Origin: Polydactylus sextarius
Lineage: Eukaryota; Chordata; Actinopteri; Polynemidae
NCBI GenBank assembly: GCA_016801845.1
Contig: CM028927.1
Coordinates: 6,410,501 to 6,474,500, forward strand
DNA length: 64,000 bases
Reading direction: 5' to 3'
Shown: positions 1 to 13,480 of the stretch, piece by piece
Numbering within the stretch: the stretch's first letter is position 1
Layout: every line of letters begins with the position of its first letter
Made by a program: the position numbers and the translations under genes
Notes under the pieces: generated by a model
The model's database searches: none
Seen by the model: only the letters and a program-made list of their open reading frames with translations
Told to the model about the DNA's origin: nothing

Positions 1-2745
1 GAACATCCTGAGAGGAGAAGCTTGTGTGTTGATCCAAGAAAATTGGCAATGTGTGTCTAGAGGTATTTGAGGGGGCACAAGTGTTCTGAACCACTAGTGT
101 TAGTGTGGTACAACAGTGAGTAAACAGCAAACAGGTTCATTTATTAAACACAGCGTCATAACACTGTCTCAATCCAGTGCTCTAGAGAGAAGGGACGTTT
201 GATTTTAGGGGAAGCATCTCACCACTGACAACATTTACATGCTCAAACAAAAACCTGTTTACTCTGCCATAGGCTATTCAATTCCCCACTGAATACATCT
301 GACTTTAAATAAACTTTAAATAAAATCCAGCTGTAATTTGCAAACAGTATACAGAAAACTATGTGAAATTATTCATTGTTTCAACATCTCATCATGTGTA
401 ATCAAGTCATGTCAATTAGGCAGTGGAAAGGCTGCTTTCATGGTTTTTGTAACTTCAAAAAGAGCAACGGCTTAGGCACACCTCTTCCTGTACAAACGCT
501 CCATGTTTTTATTTCTGCGGTCTCAATGCACCACTGATAAACAGGTAACAGAGACTAGGCACAAATTCTCATCTTGAAGCAATCACAGTGAAAGTAGTCT
601 CTGAATTTGTTCCTAATAGAGGCCAGAGTCTATGTGGACTATTACGGGGTCTGTTTCTGATCTGCAAGAAAACAAAACAAAAAATTCCAACTCCAAGCAA
701 AATGGGGGAGCCAGCATGCAGAAAAGGTCCACAAGCATCATGTGGACAAACAGAAAGGGAATTATGATAAGTGTGTATCAGAGTAGTGGGCATGCTAAGA
801 ATCCCACACCCTGACACAATTGTGACAACAGTTACACAGTCTCCAACGACATATTCCAAGAACACATCTTTATCATATTTTAACAGAACTTATGATGACC
901 TCCATCCTTAAGTTATGATTTCATGATTTCTGTTTGAGAGCTTCTTGGTATTTTATCTGTTTTATTTGTTTTGGCATACTAAAACACAAATAATCATTTT
1001 GATCAAGAAAACAAGAATACCAGTTCTTCTATAGAAAAGGTCAAGTTTAACAGATGATGCTGATGGCTGATTCTTAAGAGATGCAGGTAAAAAAGCAGGA
1101 CCCTTCAGCTCAAAGCAGCTCTGCACCTCTGATGGGCATTGGGGCATTGAGGAGCCAGGCATAGACAAAGACGCCACACACATTTGGATGGACCTCACTA
1201 TCCCACAGATATAATCACCCCTGGAAGAGTCTCTGCTAGTCTGTTTCCCATTTCAAACCTCAATGAATCCCATCCTCATCCTTTAAAAGCGCACAGGCAC
1301 ACACACACTATGGCCTGGAGAGATGGTTACACTCTATGTCGACTCAGTGGAAAATTTCAGAACCACAGAAACAAAGGCATTTGGTTGAATCAGAGAATAG
1401 AACTCATATATATCAAATAATTGGACCAAATAATTGGTCCTTGAACAATTATTATTAATATAAACTTTCCACAAACTCTAAAAATCACACTTAGACAAAT
1501 ATCAAAATCTTTGAAAACTGATACCTTTTGGATGGATTATCTTGTACACACACAAGTAACGTCAAGTTTCAGTTTTAATATGACGTGTGAGAGCTAGTCC
1601 TTTAAAATGTTCATCTTACAGATGTGGAGCAAAATGGCTCCATAATATCAACATGGATTAACCCCAGAGAGGATGTGCACTTCACAACCAAAAAACAAAA
1701 ACAACATCAAATGCTCCAGTGCTGACGGTCAGCAGTGTTGTTTTCATGACAACATCAGACCCTCCAATGAGTTGATCTATTTAAAGACAGTCATTAGTGC
1801 TACAGTTCTCTGCTCTCTCCTTTTCCATTCTGTATGTTACAAAAAGGAAAACATGTTTGTAAGTTGTAACATTCACTCATATGTGCTTGTTTCAAAAATG
1901 GTCTTGGCTGGAGCCGGGTGTTTCCAGTGTGGGTTCTGAGGATCAAAATGGAAACATATTGAAACTTCGGTACAGATCCAGCTGTCTTTTAGTTGTGTAC
2001 ATTCTTCATCGGCAGTGAGCACTGCTGAATCAGAAAGAGTTACATAACAAAAGTTGCGAAACCTTGAGACAGAGGGCAGCAAAACGCCCCTGGTTGTCTA
2101 AACTGTGTGATGGCCTTGCTTTTAGTCCAAAAGACAACCTAGAGATATTCTATTTCTTCCAGCTGTGAGAAAACTTTTACATATTCCTGCCATTTAAGTG
2201 CTATTATCTGCCTTAACATTTTGCTCCTTTTAGGGATCTCACAGTCTATAATCGAGGTCTGGAATAGGCCCTGCACCACCAGTTTGGCTATGTAAGCCCA
2301 CAGCCACAGTTGGACACCGACCACTTCTTGTTGCCTTCCTATGGTAATGGTGGGAATGATCAAATTATTAATGTCCTCTGTATTCACTATTCAGTTCAAA
2401 AGGGAAGGCGGCCAAATTGACCACAGACTGTGCAAACCCAAAGTAGGACTGCACACAAGCATATTCTGTTTGCCTCTGAATAACATCAAACCATAAGGTC
2501 AGAGCAGAAATGATTTTACCATACAGCAGAATCACAATGACACTAAACATGTCTCATTTTTATTTCACCATCCATCATGGGAGTCTATGCTGCATTCACA
2601 TGGGATCAATGGAAAATCGGTAGATGTGTATAACACATTTGATGGTACTGACAGAGGACTATTGTAAGTCTACTGATCATTGTTATCCTCATTGTTTCTT
2701 TAGTTTTTTAGCCATTCAAGTGTTGATGTTCTTGGGATGCCAACA
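1..2745. other. Non-coding DNA, nothing recognised
   Basis: All frames are short and show no known motif. A minus-strand AATAAA (TTTATT at 139-144) could be the end of a minus-strand transcript, but no exon was found to go with it. Confidence 0.5.
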
Positions 2746-2749
2746 GCAT

Positions 2750-3290
2750 TTTGTTGACTGGTCCACCACTTTGATCAAAATTTGAATACTTCAACAACCC
2801 TTGGATGGATTATCTGAAATTGTCCAAAACAGTGATCCCACAAATTTCCATCTAGTGCCACCAGCTGGTCAAAGTTTTCACTTAATGAATTTTAAGATCC
2901 TTTGTGGTTAAGCATTTGCTATGTAGTAGTAGCATTTCTCAGCAGTAACTGGGTGGATTGCCATGATATTTTGTAAAGACGTTCTTATCCTCAGGCTGAA
3001 CTGTTGTAATTCTGAGAACCCCCTAACTTTTCCTCTAGTGCCATCATCATATCAAAATTTATATTTTTCCACCACTTTCTCATCCCTGTCCCATCAGCTC
3101 TAGTTGTACTTTGTTTACTGTTATCTTGCTAACAGACTCAAATGACACTATATGTGCTACACGTTAACATTTTCATTGGTACCATATTGGCACCATTACT
3201 TTATCATTTAGCCCAAAGCATTGCTGTGCCTCATCACGCAGCCACTGGTGTGGCTGGAGACTCTTATTCTTGTTGACAAAGTAAGATTGT
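2750..3290 (+). repeat. Interspersed fish repeat, old copy, plus orientation
   Basis: Has the recurring phrases of a common percomorph non-coding repeat: GGATGGATT, CTAGTGCCACCAG, GGTGGATTGCCATGATATTT, CCTCTAGTGCCATCATCA, and near its end AGCATTGCTGTGCCTC with a GGCTGGAGACTCTTA tail. Related pieces occur in this window at 12900-13420, 16070-16380 and 34990-35215. I do not know its Repbase name. Confidence 0.7.
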
Positions 3291-4055
3291 GACATACCGC
3301 CTGTTGTGCAATGACTATGAAATACTTTATAGTAACCAAAAATTGATAAAAATCTGTCGCAATAAATTGTCAAATCATTCACAGATTTTACTTTAGAATC
3401 CAATTTTGTGAAATGTTTATGACAGCGTGTTGAGTCTGGACTTGTTTTATGGTTTTTCTTATCATTTTATTCTTCTTATGTGTGGTATTTATAAAAGTGA
3501 AACCACTTGCTCATGTAGACATGATGTCATAAAGAACAAAATTGTAATATGGTGCAAATTTTGTCTGGTTAAATGTTTTCATCCATCCGCCCTCAGGGCA
3601 AGCATGACAAATAACAATGAAACTGTCTTCCTGAGTATAACAAAGGACAAACATGGCCTATGTCATGCTCACTGGTCAGGAAACTATCATAAAACTTTTG
3701 AATATGAAAAAAAAGTTCAAAGTGTGCAGCAGACCAAAACAAACATTTGAGGCGCAGATTTGTATACAAATGGTTTCTCAGGTTTTTATTGGGAACATTC
3801 CCCATTGGCCCTCACATATGAAAGTCCGAATCTACAAAATATATCAGCTATTAGGGGAGAAAAGGCCAAGTGCCAATAGGGTCAATGTAGAGTCTCTCCA
3901 ATTAGGGAATAGAAAACATATGTATGAGAGGAACGTTGCCAATATGTAATCTGTACTTAAAAAGGCCTATAGACCAGAAGTATGAAAACTCACGGGACTG
4001 CTGTGCTACATCTATTTCCAAATAACAAAGTTTAAAATTCATGTTTCTATCCACT

Positions 4056-4092
4056 CACACACACATACACACACACACACATACACACACAC
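4056..4092. repeat. (CA)n microsatellite, interrupted
   Basis: CA dinucleotide run broken by two TA steps. Confidence 0.9.
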
Positions 4093-4303
4093 TTTGTGCT
4101 CCCTGAGATACCATGCTGAGCACCGGCTCAGCATCCCTTAGGAGTTCAGCAGGTAGGGAAAATATTCTTTTAGGGCCTGCCACAGAAATCTCCAGGGCTT
4201 TGCAGCGCGTCATTGGCCCAACACTTCAAATCACTCCTCAAATCCTGGAGATCACCCTGAGAGGGAACATCTGTGGGCTGGGACAGGATGCAGCAGATGA
4301 GAA

Positions 4304-4305
<2 letters not shown>

Positions 4306-4342
<37 letters not shown>
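4306..4342. repeat. (GT)n microsatellite
   Basis: Pure GT run of about 18 units. Confidence 0.95.
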
Positions 4343-4343
<1 letters not shown>

Positions 4344-4505
4344 AAACTAAAGATTGTGGTTGTGTGTGGTTGAATGAATAGGTGGGTAGGTTATGATTTA
4401 TGTCAAACAGCATTTAAATTTATGTATGTGTAACATGTATAGGTCCTTCTGTAGACATCTAATCACTGGTATTACTGTATTAGTATGTGTTACTGTATCT
4501 CTCTC

Positions 4506-4511
<6 letters not shown>

Positions 4512-4553
<42 letters not shown>
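4512..4553. repeat. (GT)n microsatellite
   Basis: Pure run of about 20 units preceded by a short CT tract; lies only 170 bases from the previous GT run. Confidence 0.95.
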
Positions 4554-4554
<1 letters not shown>

Positions 4555-5179
4555 CATGATGTGGTATAGTTTTGACTCCCTAAAATCCCACAGTCATCAG
4601 TAACTGAGGATAGTGAGCCTGTTCAGGGTATGTAATTCTGTAATTGGGATCATATGTGTGATGGGAGCAAAAGGAGGTGTGTGCGCATCCTCGTGATGCT
4701 ATTATTAATTTTATTCTCATTTTCAGAGCATCAGCAGTACTGTCAAAACAACAAATGAAGTGACACGGCTAATAGATTACTTCTGTTCTGTCCTGGCCTG
4801 TTTTATTTTGCTGAGAATGTTTTAAAGAGACATTATCCAACTGTTGTTTCTAAGAATTTAGGCCTTGTGCATATATTGTTCAACATCACACATAACAAAT
4901 TAAAGCTGTTAATTTCAGTGTCAAATTACCACAGAATTATGTTGTGAAACATTCAGACTGCTTCCACTGAATCACTTAAGTGAAAAGCTATTTATCCATT
5001 TGTGGTGCTGATATTAAAATACTTTCTTGTATACATTACAGACAAGGTTAAATGCCATGATTATCCCTTTAGTACAGCTTGGTTGTTCCTCCCACTTTGC
5101 ATTAGCAAAAGGAACTATTGCTTGGCTTAGTAACCTATTACCTATCCCATATCCATACATTCATTAGCCAATTCCACCT

Positions 5180-5230
5180 ATCACTTCTTCATTAACGCTC
5201 ACATTCACACCTATGGGAAATTTAAAGCTG
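5180..5230 (-). repeat. V-SINE (DANA/mermaid-like) remnant
   Basis: CACATTCACACCTATGGGAA is the inverted form of the conserved 'CCCATAGGTGTGAATGTGAG' core of teleost V-SINEs; the rest is lost or too diverged. Confidence 0.6.
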
Positions 5231-6193
5231 CAAATGAGCTAAAAGTGTTTAGCTATGGACTGGGCAGGTAGTGCGTATAATAATACACATAATCTGTGAC
5301 TCAAAAATGATCTCAAAACACCCGCAGCTCTACATGAGTTTGAAATAAATAAACATGGACAAAACACGACACAGTCCTGACCAGAATAAACTGCAACATA
5401 AGTTTGTTCAAATTTTCTTGACAAGTAACCTCTTGAGGTCATGTGAGTAATGCCTGTGAGGAACAAGGGTAAAATTCACATAATATTGCTTTGCTGCCAG
5501 AAACCTCACAGGAAGGAAGATGAACTTGGGTTTGGGTTTTTCAAACTCCAGCTGCTTTGACCACAGTTTGTATCATGTCTCCTACCAACAGTCAACAATG
5601 ATTTCTTTTAAACATTAAAAAGATTTTTCTAAAGCACAAGTTTAGTCTAAATCTTTTCTTAACATTACCAAATATTTACTTTTAGTAGAGTATTTCAGGT
5701 AGACGAACAATCTAACAACGAACTAAACCCTTTAGATTGGTCTTCATGCTAAGATTATAAGTCTCTGTAAACACAATTCACACATGGTGTTAACACAAGA
5801 ATACACCTGCAGGTAGAGCATACTGCTTACTGCAAACTTCACACTCAGTTCACACACATATCACATACTTTACACTCTAATCAATGTACATCCAGATGTT
5901 CTACACACTGCCTGCATATATGTGTACCCACAAATCCATATGTGCAATACAAATACACAGTTACACTGCAGATCCACTGCATATAAGCACCACCCACACA
6001 TTGGCAGTCAAGACCACCTCTGACTGACAGCTGCGATTCAGCCTATCTGTTCCTATCAGGTGTGATGACTGCTGGGCTGAGGGGTTAAATCCAAAAAATC
6101 CACTCTAAACAGAGAAACGGCGTATGTTTAAACAGGTCGTTGCCAACTAGCCAAGGAAAGCAGGACTCTGCGGCCACCTCAGCAAACAGCTCG

Positions 6194-6353
6194 ATTAAAA
6201 GGATTTACCATTGATTTCTTGGTTAAAGTTACAGTGGAAATATTTGGACAAAAGGCTGCTATCAACATGAATTACCACTGACATGTTTGCACGTTTGAAA
6301 AAGAAGGAAGGCAAGAAAGAATGCTAAACTTGGTGAAACCTAAGAAAAACAAG
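6194..6353 (+). repeat. 160-bp duplicated element, copy 1
   Basis: About 90% identical by eye to 8051-8208, in the same orientation. Shared landmarks are ACCATTGATTT, TTGGTTAAAGTT, CTGCTATCAA and GAAACCTAAGAAAAACAAG. Family not recognised. Confidence 0.85.
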
Positions 6354-8050
6354 AAAGAAAGAAGGGGAGAAAGACCTGAAGAAACAAAGGAAGACATCGT
6401 GGAGATGAAAGAGGGGTGCAGATTTTATGACGGGGGTTGTGGACGTCTCTGATGTGAGTTTCTCAGCAGGAAGTGTGTTGGAGGCTGGGCACACTCTATG
6501 TGGTTTTCCCAAGGCCAGGCAGATACAGCCTGGCCCAATATCTCTCACAGACACATGGAGTTACACACCACTACTCAAAGAGGAGGGAGAGCCAGGGTTT
6601 TCCTGTTCATGTGGAAAAAAGGAGGGAAGAGGGGAGGGAAGAATGAGCAGAGGTAACCCTAGCCGCCGAGGTGGCCTTCTGGTAAGGTCCAAATCCTACT
6701 ATTCTCCTTTCTGAATCTCGCAGCTTCGCACACGTTCACAGATGCGTACGAGTAAGCCGAACACGTGGTGTGAGGCACTGTGCATGGACGACGATTGGTA
6801 GGTGGGGTCTGGACATTGCTAAAGCTTCTCCCTGTTTTTGACCACAGTAACATTACATGCCAGTGGGTGTCTGGTTAAGAAAAGTAAAGCAGTGCGTCAA
6901 CCCCGTCCATGATCATATATAAAGCATATGTCCCCAAAGAGAAGAATCCAAATTCCAAAGATAGGAATTTAGCAGAGCTCTTTAGTTCTACTTCAATGCA
7001 GCATGGAGCCCTTTTAATCCAAAATATGATTATCTCTTACAAATTATTTGAAAATAGCAAGAGCACTGGGCCTGGTTTACAGCATCGCAGGATATTGTAT
7101 TCAGCTGTCACTGTCAGACACAGGGGTATTTGTCTCTGTCTATATCTGGTATTCTCTTACTTTCCGCTCTCTCCATCATTGTGTCCTGCTCTTTCCTCTT
7201 CACTCCATCTTCCCCCCTTCTCCCTTTCTGTCTCTCTCAAGGGTACACTGTTCAGGGAGGCCTCTGTGTTACTGCTCTGACTCCAAAGAGGGCCCACTGA
7301 GGAGGGTTATGGATTCCATAAACCCTTCAGCTCTATAAACGTCTCCCCATCCACATTCAGCACCTGGCTAAATATTATCCCAGTAATGCTTTGGTGATGT
7401 CCTCAGCAAACACGAATGTATCCACTGTGCCTGATGACAAATTCTCTGTTGTGATTAACGACGTGCTGCTCGCTATTGTGCTTCCTCAAACTGCAACATA
7501 TTCTCTTTACAATGATGATAGTAGCAGATTTACCACTTGAAAAATCTTAACAATTTTCTAATTTCCAGCCCAAGATCCCCATGTTTGCCAGCTGAGTACT
7601 TCCAATTTTTCATCTGTAGTTAGCCAGCTAATAAATTTAACATTTTCTCAATAAGATTGAAATAAGGTTAAAAACTGCATCTGAATTTCCAGATGGCACA
7701 TTTTTAAATGACAACCCTATGTAGTGAATGTTCTTGTATTTTGTATTTGAATTTTTTTACATAACCTATAATCCCACAAACTATTGTTTCTAGTTATTCA
7801 ATTTCTCCTTGGCCATGGAAGTAACACTCGGTTAACTAGTAAACTAGTTAGCCAGACATGCTAGTGATGTCAGAGTACATGGAAGCTGGTAAACACACAG
7901 TTTCACTGAACAGGCACTAACTCCAAACTAATTTAAAGCCACGCATAAGTAGACAGAAGTCCAGATTCCAAACCCTGATAAGCTTCACATACCTAGCTAT
8001 GGTTGCACAGTAAGATTGGACAATCACTGTTTAGGAAAAAGGTTTGTCAA
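6354..8050. other. Non-coding DNA between the two duplicated elements
   Basis: Purine-rich near 6354-6400 and 6580-6650, CT-rich near 7160-7230. No recognised gene. A small imperfect palindrome (arms TAACTAGT/ACTAGTTA) is at 7833-7850. Confidence 0.45.
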
Positions 8051-8208
8051 ATTAAAAGGTTTTACCATTGATTTATTGGTTAAAGTTTCAGTGGGAGATA
8101 TTTGGCCAAAAGTCTGCTATCAATATGAATTACTACTGACACATTTGTACATTTGAAAAAGAAGAAGAAGAAAAAATGCTAAACTTGATGAAACCTAAGA
8201 AAAACAAG
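8051..8208 (+). repeat. 160-bp duplicated element, copy 2
   Basis: Partner of 6194-6353; the copies differ by about a dozen substitutions and small indels in a purine-rich stretch near the 3' end. Confidence 0.85.
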
Positions 8209-11200
8209 TCAGCTAAGACTTAACCATCACTATTTATGGGAGGGGTTTAGTCAATGGTCAGCCATGGGATGGTGAAATAATTGGCCATCATTGACTGTAA
8301 AAGAATAACACATGAAAGCCTGAAAACTGAGCTCCAAAACTAAATTTTTTGAATGTTTCTAAAATGGGGCAGAGAGAATGAGTTGAACTGGGCAATTGAT
8401 GAAGCTTGAACAATGGAGATTTTTCCAGCCAGGGCTCTGGTGGGTTCATTTGGTGCTGACATGAGAATCACCAACCGCATATAAAGTCCAACAGAGCCAA
8501 ACAAATTTCACAAGCAGAAAACAAAGATGTAGGGTATCCTTAAGTTTGCCCCAAATAACAGTTGAGATTCCTGTAAACATACCAAACTACTGACTAAATG
8601 TTTGTGAACACCTGTAGCTATAGGACTTATGATTTGCTTATCATAGTACATCTGGTAAAAAGATGGATCACATTTGGAAAAGACTGGATGTCAAAAACAT
8701 CCTGTTCCTTACTTTGATACGTTTCGATGATGTAACGAGTTAGCGACAGCACACTGTGGCTTAAGTAAAAACACACTATTTAATGAGGATTCTTGGCTAC
8801 TGTGCATGAGAAGCAAAGAACTGCGCCAGAAGCATGTGACAATTTCAGCCTCAGCAACCCTCCTCTCCACATGGAAAGACTTATATTGGGTCTCCGAGTG
8901 CCAGAATGCTTTGCATATTGAAGTACAACCACAGTCGTGTTTTTATGATTTTATGATGGGAACGTCTGAACTCAGAGCCATACTGCACTGTTAAATAATA
9001 ACAGGCTTACTGGAGACACAGTATAGACCAGGGGTTAAAATGGACAAAGACAAAAAAAGAAAAATGAGGCAGAGACTAGGGAGGGGAATCCCCTTTTCCC
9101 ATTTATCTCATTAAATAATCTACTAATTATGGTTGATGTAAATTAATAACATTTCTGCTGCTAACTGTTACCAGGTCTCATTGCTGCCATTTTAGTCATT
9201 CTAAGCCTAGACTAGAAATCTCTCATGAAGTCAACAGATCTCTATCTAAATTTGATTTGATAAATAAGATTGTCCCTTTAGTTCAATCACATAACCAGGC
9301 TCAGAAGTCAAACATGGTCATTTTTAATGGGCCTTGGCGGCTCAGAACTACAACAGAAAGCTCTCAGGTTACCACAGCTGCACTCTGCACAGTTCACAAT
9401 TTGGGAAACCGATTTGGAGGGATGGATCCAAGATAGAGATGGGATTCAGTGGACTTGATGCGACCTGGACTACCTCAGCCAGTGCACACTGACAGTGATG
9501 GAGAAGAAAAACAAAGGGCTGGAGGGAGGGAGAGGAATCGCAGAGGAAATGAATATCTTACAGTAACACATGGTGTGAAAGAAAGAAATGTCTCTCTTGC
9601 TGACCTCCTTGTGTTTTTCATTCCTTCCCTCTCCCACCTCCCTCTTACCCCTTCCTCCTCCACCCCTCACTTGCACTCCATGCCGATTGAAATATGCAAG
9701 CAAAATAGTCTGGGAAATAGGATCGAGAGGTTTATGAAGGAAAGTGCATTTGGGCTGGGCCTGCTATGCAGTGGTAAGTGCATGTCAAAGGCCAGTGAAA
9801 GAGATTTATGTTGTGAAGGTAAATTAAAATTATCACTTTGAAACCATAAAGCCATGAAGAGAAAATAATGCAGAGGAGAGACTGAGTGAGTAGGAAATGA
9901 TGATGGAGTAAAATATCAATGAGAGGAAAATTAAGCAGTGGTTTATGCTCCGGCATGATTTAATCTATTTTAACTCTTAAATCTGTCAATCTTAAATCTT
10001 ACTCTACCCATATCTTAATCACAGGTTTCTCCACAGTATGGGATGTCCTCTCCAGTTTCACCTCAAAAGTGGCTTAGGTTATATGGACAGACCCTTCCCT
10101 GCAGGACAGCTTTGTTTGCCTGCACTCATCCAGACAGGGATAATAGAAAGCCAATTATCCTGCACCACTGACCTCATAATTACTTTAAGGGGAGGGGGTT
10201 TATATGACGAAATAGATTGTGTTCCCACCAAAGTTTCTCTATAGAAACTAATCAGAACCCCCATGTGTTATTGGTTTAATCAAGTGAGTCTGTTTCTGAT
10301 TTTGGTTGAATGAGGCTCAACACCTGAACACCATTCAACCACAATGTTTGTTGGATGAAACCAACCACAAAAACTAAAACTGTCAATCTAACTTTATTGC
10401 TAATGTTGTACATCCGCTGGCCAGGTGTTTAGATAGTTAGGAAGCTTTTCAACTGGCCTTTAAGCTTGGTCATTTGAAAATGCTACAAACAGATTTGTCT
10501 GGCTTGGACTTTAGTTGTGTCAGAGCATTTCTTCACATGATTACCTACAGTTAACTGCTTGTTACTGATCAAGCCTTACAAAATTTGATTTTCCATTACT
10601 TAGTTTTCTAACTTTTTAGTGAACCCTTGGGCAATAGGAGCTGTAGAACCTGTACACCATCTAAGTTTCTCAATGGAATCAAAATTCATCAGCTCTTATG
10701 GCAGGGCTACTGTAAAACATGAAAGACACTGACCTGACCTGATTCAATCCTTTATGTTGATTCACATTTCCTACGCCCACATGACAGGTCACACAAGTGC
10801 ATCCCGCTTCCTTTTCCTCCAGTAATCTCATTTGTCGGCTGTAGCAGGCATTGACAGTCCTCCTTGGTCTCTGGGTGCCCTGAAAAGAAAACACCAGATT
10901 GGAAAGACTGTCATCATCCACTGTCCCTCAACCACCAACATGTGTCTGTTGGCATACACAAAGTTCATTGATGCTACATAGCTTTCACATACATTAAATG
11001 TTGGAGTAGGGTAAATGATCTTAAATGGTTCCATATTGCTGACAAACACACTGTACACACATATGCCCAAACACACAAAAGAGACACACTGTAGATTCAA
11101 GCCCTTTCCAGAAATGGAAAAAATTATGCATTTCCTTGGAGCTGCTGGTTTGTGCTACAAGTCTACTTGGCACCAAAAACACCAGTAGCTAGGGTGGGTC

Positions 11201-12899
11201 TACACACAATCTGATGAATCTTTAAACACATTACGCCACCGTTATAGTTTTAACCACATCACACGACTTACGTAAGAACCCAAAATGTGAAAATGGAAAT
11301 GTAAGGTGGTGTTTTCCAAACATGTTACTTGTATTCTATTTTTAGGTACTATGTTCCTTAAAAAAAAAAAAAATGACGTATGAAACTCAAAATAGAGGTG
11401 TTAATGAATGATTCACATTTCATGGAACCATCTACTTTGCCTGCCAGTCTTTCCCACTTACCACTGGCCACTGACTACAGTCATTCTTTTGTTTTCACCG
11501 TAGCTGTCATACCACTTGTGGGTGTGTTTTAGCCCATTAGCATCATAGTAATTGCTGTTCTTTCCCACTCTTCATGGAGAATAACCATACGAAACATTAA
11601 ATGTCTACACTTACCATTAATTTTGATTCTGGGAAAATGTCTTGTTACTCATTAATGCACATTAATGACATTCAAATGCCAAACTCAAGCAATAAGCAGT
11701 TATGGTAATTAAGAAATGGTTCCTAGTTGCCTTACATAAAAATGTTGGGATTATTAATATCCCATTTACCAGCTCTTTGCTTGCACAGTGTTCTGCCATG
11801 CATAATAATGCAAAGGACAAATGTTCACTGTGACAGATTGCCCATTTCAGTCTTTTTGGTAGCATACACAAAAATAACAGAAACCTCCATAGTTGTGTTA
11901 AAGGCAAAGAAAATCAATCTATCCCATAATAGTAGCACAGTCCATTAGAAATAAATGTACCTGCAGGTTTGCACCAGTGTTTAGCTCTATGTTATACGTA
12001 CTGTGACCATCATACAGTATAGTGAATTTGAAGGTGTTGAGAGGTGCCTAACGTGTCACAAAAAGCACAGTATGAGCGCTGTGAGGTGCGTGGGGGGGAG
12101 TCAGGGGTCACTGAGGTGTGAAGAAAGAGAACGGGCACTGGTTGCAAGAGCTAAAGCTGTGATTGACAGCACCTTGTTATAATTATATACTTATACTGAA
12201 TGCCAGATTTCCTCTGAACACATCCCCCTCCCAGATTATTATTTTATGTTTTTTTCCTCACAGTTGAGCACTGATCTCAGTTACATCCTCCACTGACATG
12301 TTTTCACAAAGCTGGTGTTATTGGTAATACGGTTAGTGCTGGAAAACCAAACAAAGCATGACACAGCACTCCATCACCTGGCGTGATGATGTCATAAGGT
12401 CATAAAGATCTTACTAACACTACGGCCCCACCTATTTCCCAGCATGTGTCAAGATTGGTGAGCCATGAGTGGTGTGTATGTGTCTGCAAATCAGTGACAT
12501 GTTTTGGACATTGAGTAGTGACAGGGCATGTTTTTCAGACCCCCCCCCCTCCTTCATGTTGTAAAGCTCAACCAGACCATGCAACACCGGAGCTGTGAGC
12601 TGTGTGTGAATGGGGAGTTGTGTCTCTGAACAGTCCACTCATTGAGTTCCTCCAACCAGGTCCAGCCAGATGAAGTATTCATGAAAGAGGTGTCACCATT
12701 GGGATGGTTGGTGCCTCTGACCTAACGTGTTTTGTGAGCAGATTCAGTGTTCCAATCAAATTCGCACTGTAGGACAGACCATAAAATATGGGAACATGAT
12801 TCAGAGTTTTAAGCTTGTTGTAAAGACGGGAGCTTTTTATAGCTTATAACTGACAAAATTCATATATTGTGTGAGGATAGAACTAGCTGTGACTATTTT
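8209..12899. other. Non-coding DNA, nothing recognised
   Basis: Contains A/T homopolymers and short chance frames only. 9660-9850 is a comparatively complex, repeat-free block that could be conserved non-coding sequence; comparison would be needed. Confidence 0.45.
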
Positions 12900-13420
12900 T
12901 CAATCATCAGCAAGCTAATGTGGTGTGCAAGCTAACGTACAATGACAATGCTAACATTCTGACGTTTAGTGAGTGTTTAGCTGTAGGAGTTAGAGCAGGT
13001 TGTGCAATAATTGGACCCCAACTTGTCACCAATGGCTATTTGGATGGTGTGTAAATGTGAATAGCAAAAATAATGTGTAACTTTAGCTAGCCCTATGTGA
13101 AAGGGTGAATGTCAACTGTTGTGTGAAGTATTTTGAGTGATCATCAGAGGAGTAGAAAAGTGCTGTATAAAAGCAGTTTAAAACATTCTCTATGTTCAGA
13201 TTTTTAGCAAAACAGCACAGAAAATTTTTCAAGGAAATCCATCAAGTAAAAGCTGAAAAGTTTTATACAAAACCACAAATGTCAACCTCATGGTGGTGGT
13301 GGTGATCATGAAAGTCTTTAGCATTCATCTTCTATGCGTACAGAATTTCATGGCAATCCATCCATAAAACACATTTTTATACATTTCAGTATGGGTCAAA
13401 GAATTGGACCAACTAGCTTG
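12900..13420 (-). repeat. Interspersed fish repeat, minus orientation, interrupted
   Basis: Read on the minus strand, 13205-13420 gives GGATGGATTGCCATGAAATT and ATGAGGTTGACATTTGTGG, then 12900-12970 gives the later TGTTAGCATTGTCATTG-type section of the same family as 2750-3290. Between them, about 12985-13195 has a different repeat. Confidence 0.65.
12985..13195 (+). repeat. Second fish repeat nested in the 12900-13420 copy
   Basis: Ends in AAGTGCTGTATAAAAGCAGT following a 'GTATTTTGAGTGATCATCAG' stretch, which is the typical tail phrase of another abundant teleost short repeat (consensus like 'GCGCTTTGAGTGGTC...GCGCTATATAA'). Confidence 0.55.
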
Positions 13421-13480
13421 CCAACACCACATCATCTCTTTAGCTAAACTGTTAGCGTGGATAAAAACAACTCAAGTCAG

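Larger units (their letters stand above)
3291..6193. other. Non-coding DNA with microsatellites
   Basis: Apart from three CA/GT tracts and a short V-SINE remnant at 5180-5230, no feature is recognised; open frames are short and unlike known proteins. Confidence 0.5.

Noticed and set aside
10679..11100. Overlapping minus-strand frames with an acceptor-like cttttcag before GTQRPRRTVNACYSRQ
   Set aside because: The possible exon has no recognisable family and no partner exons or credible donor; kept out as a chance frame.
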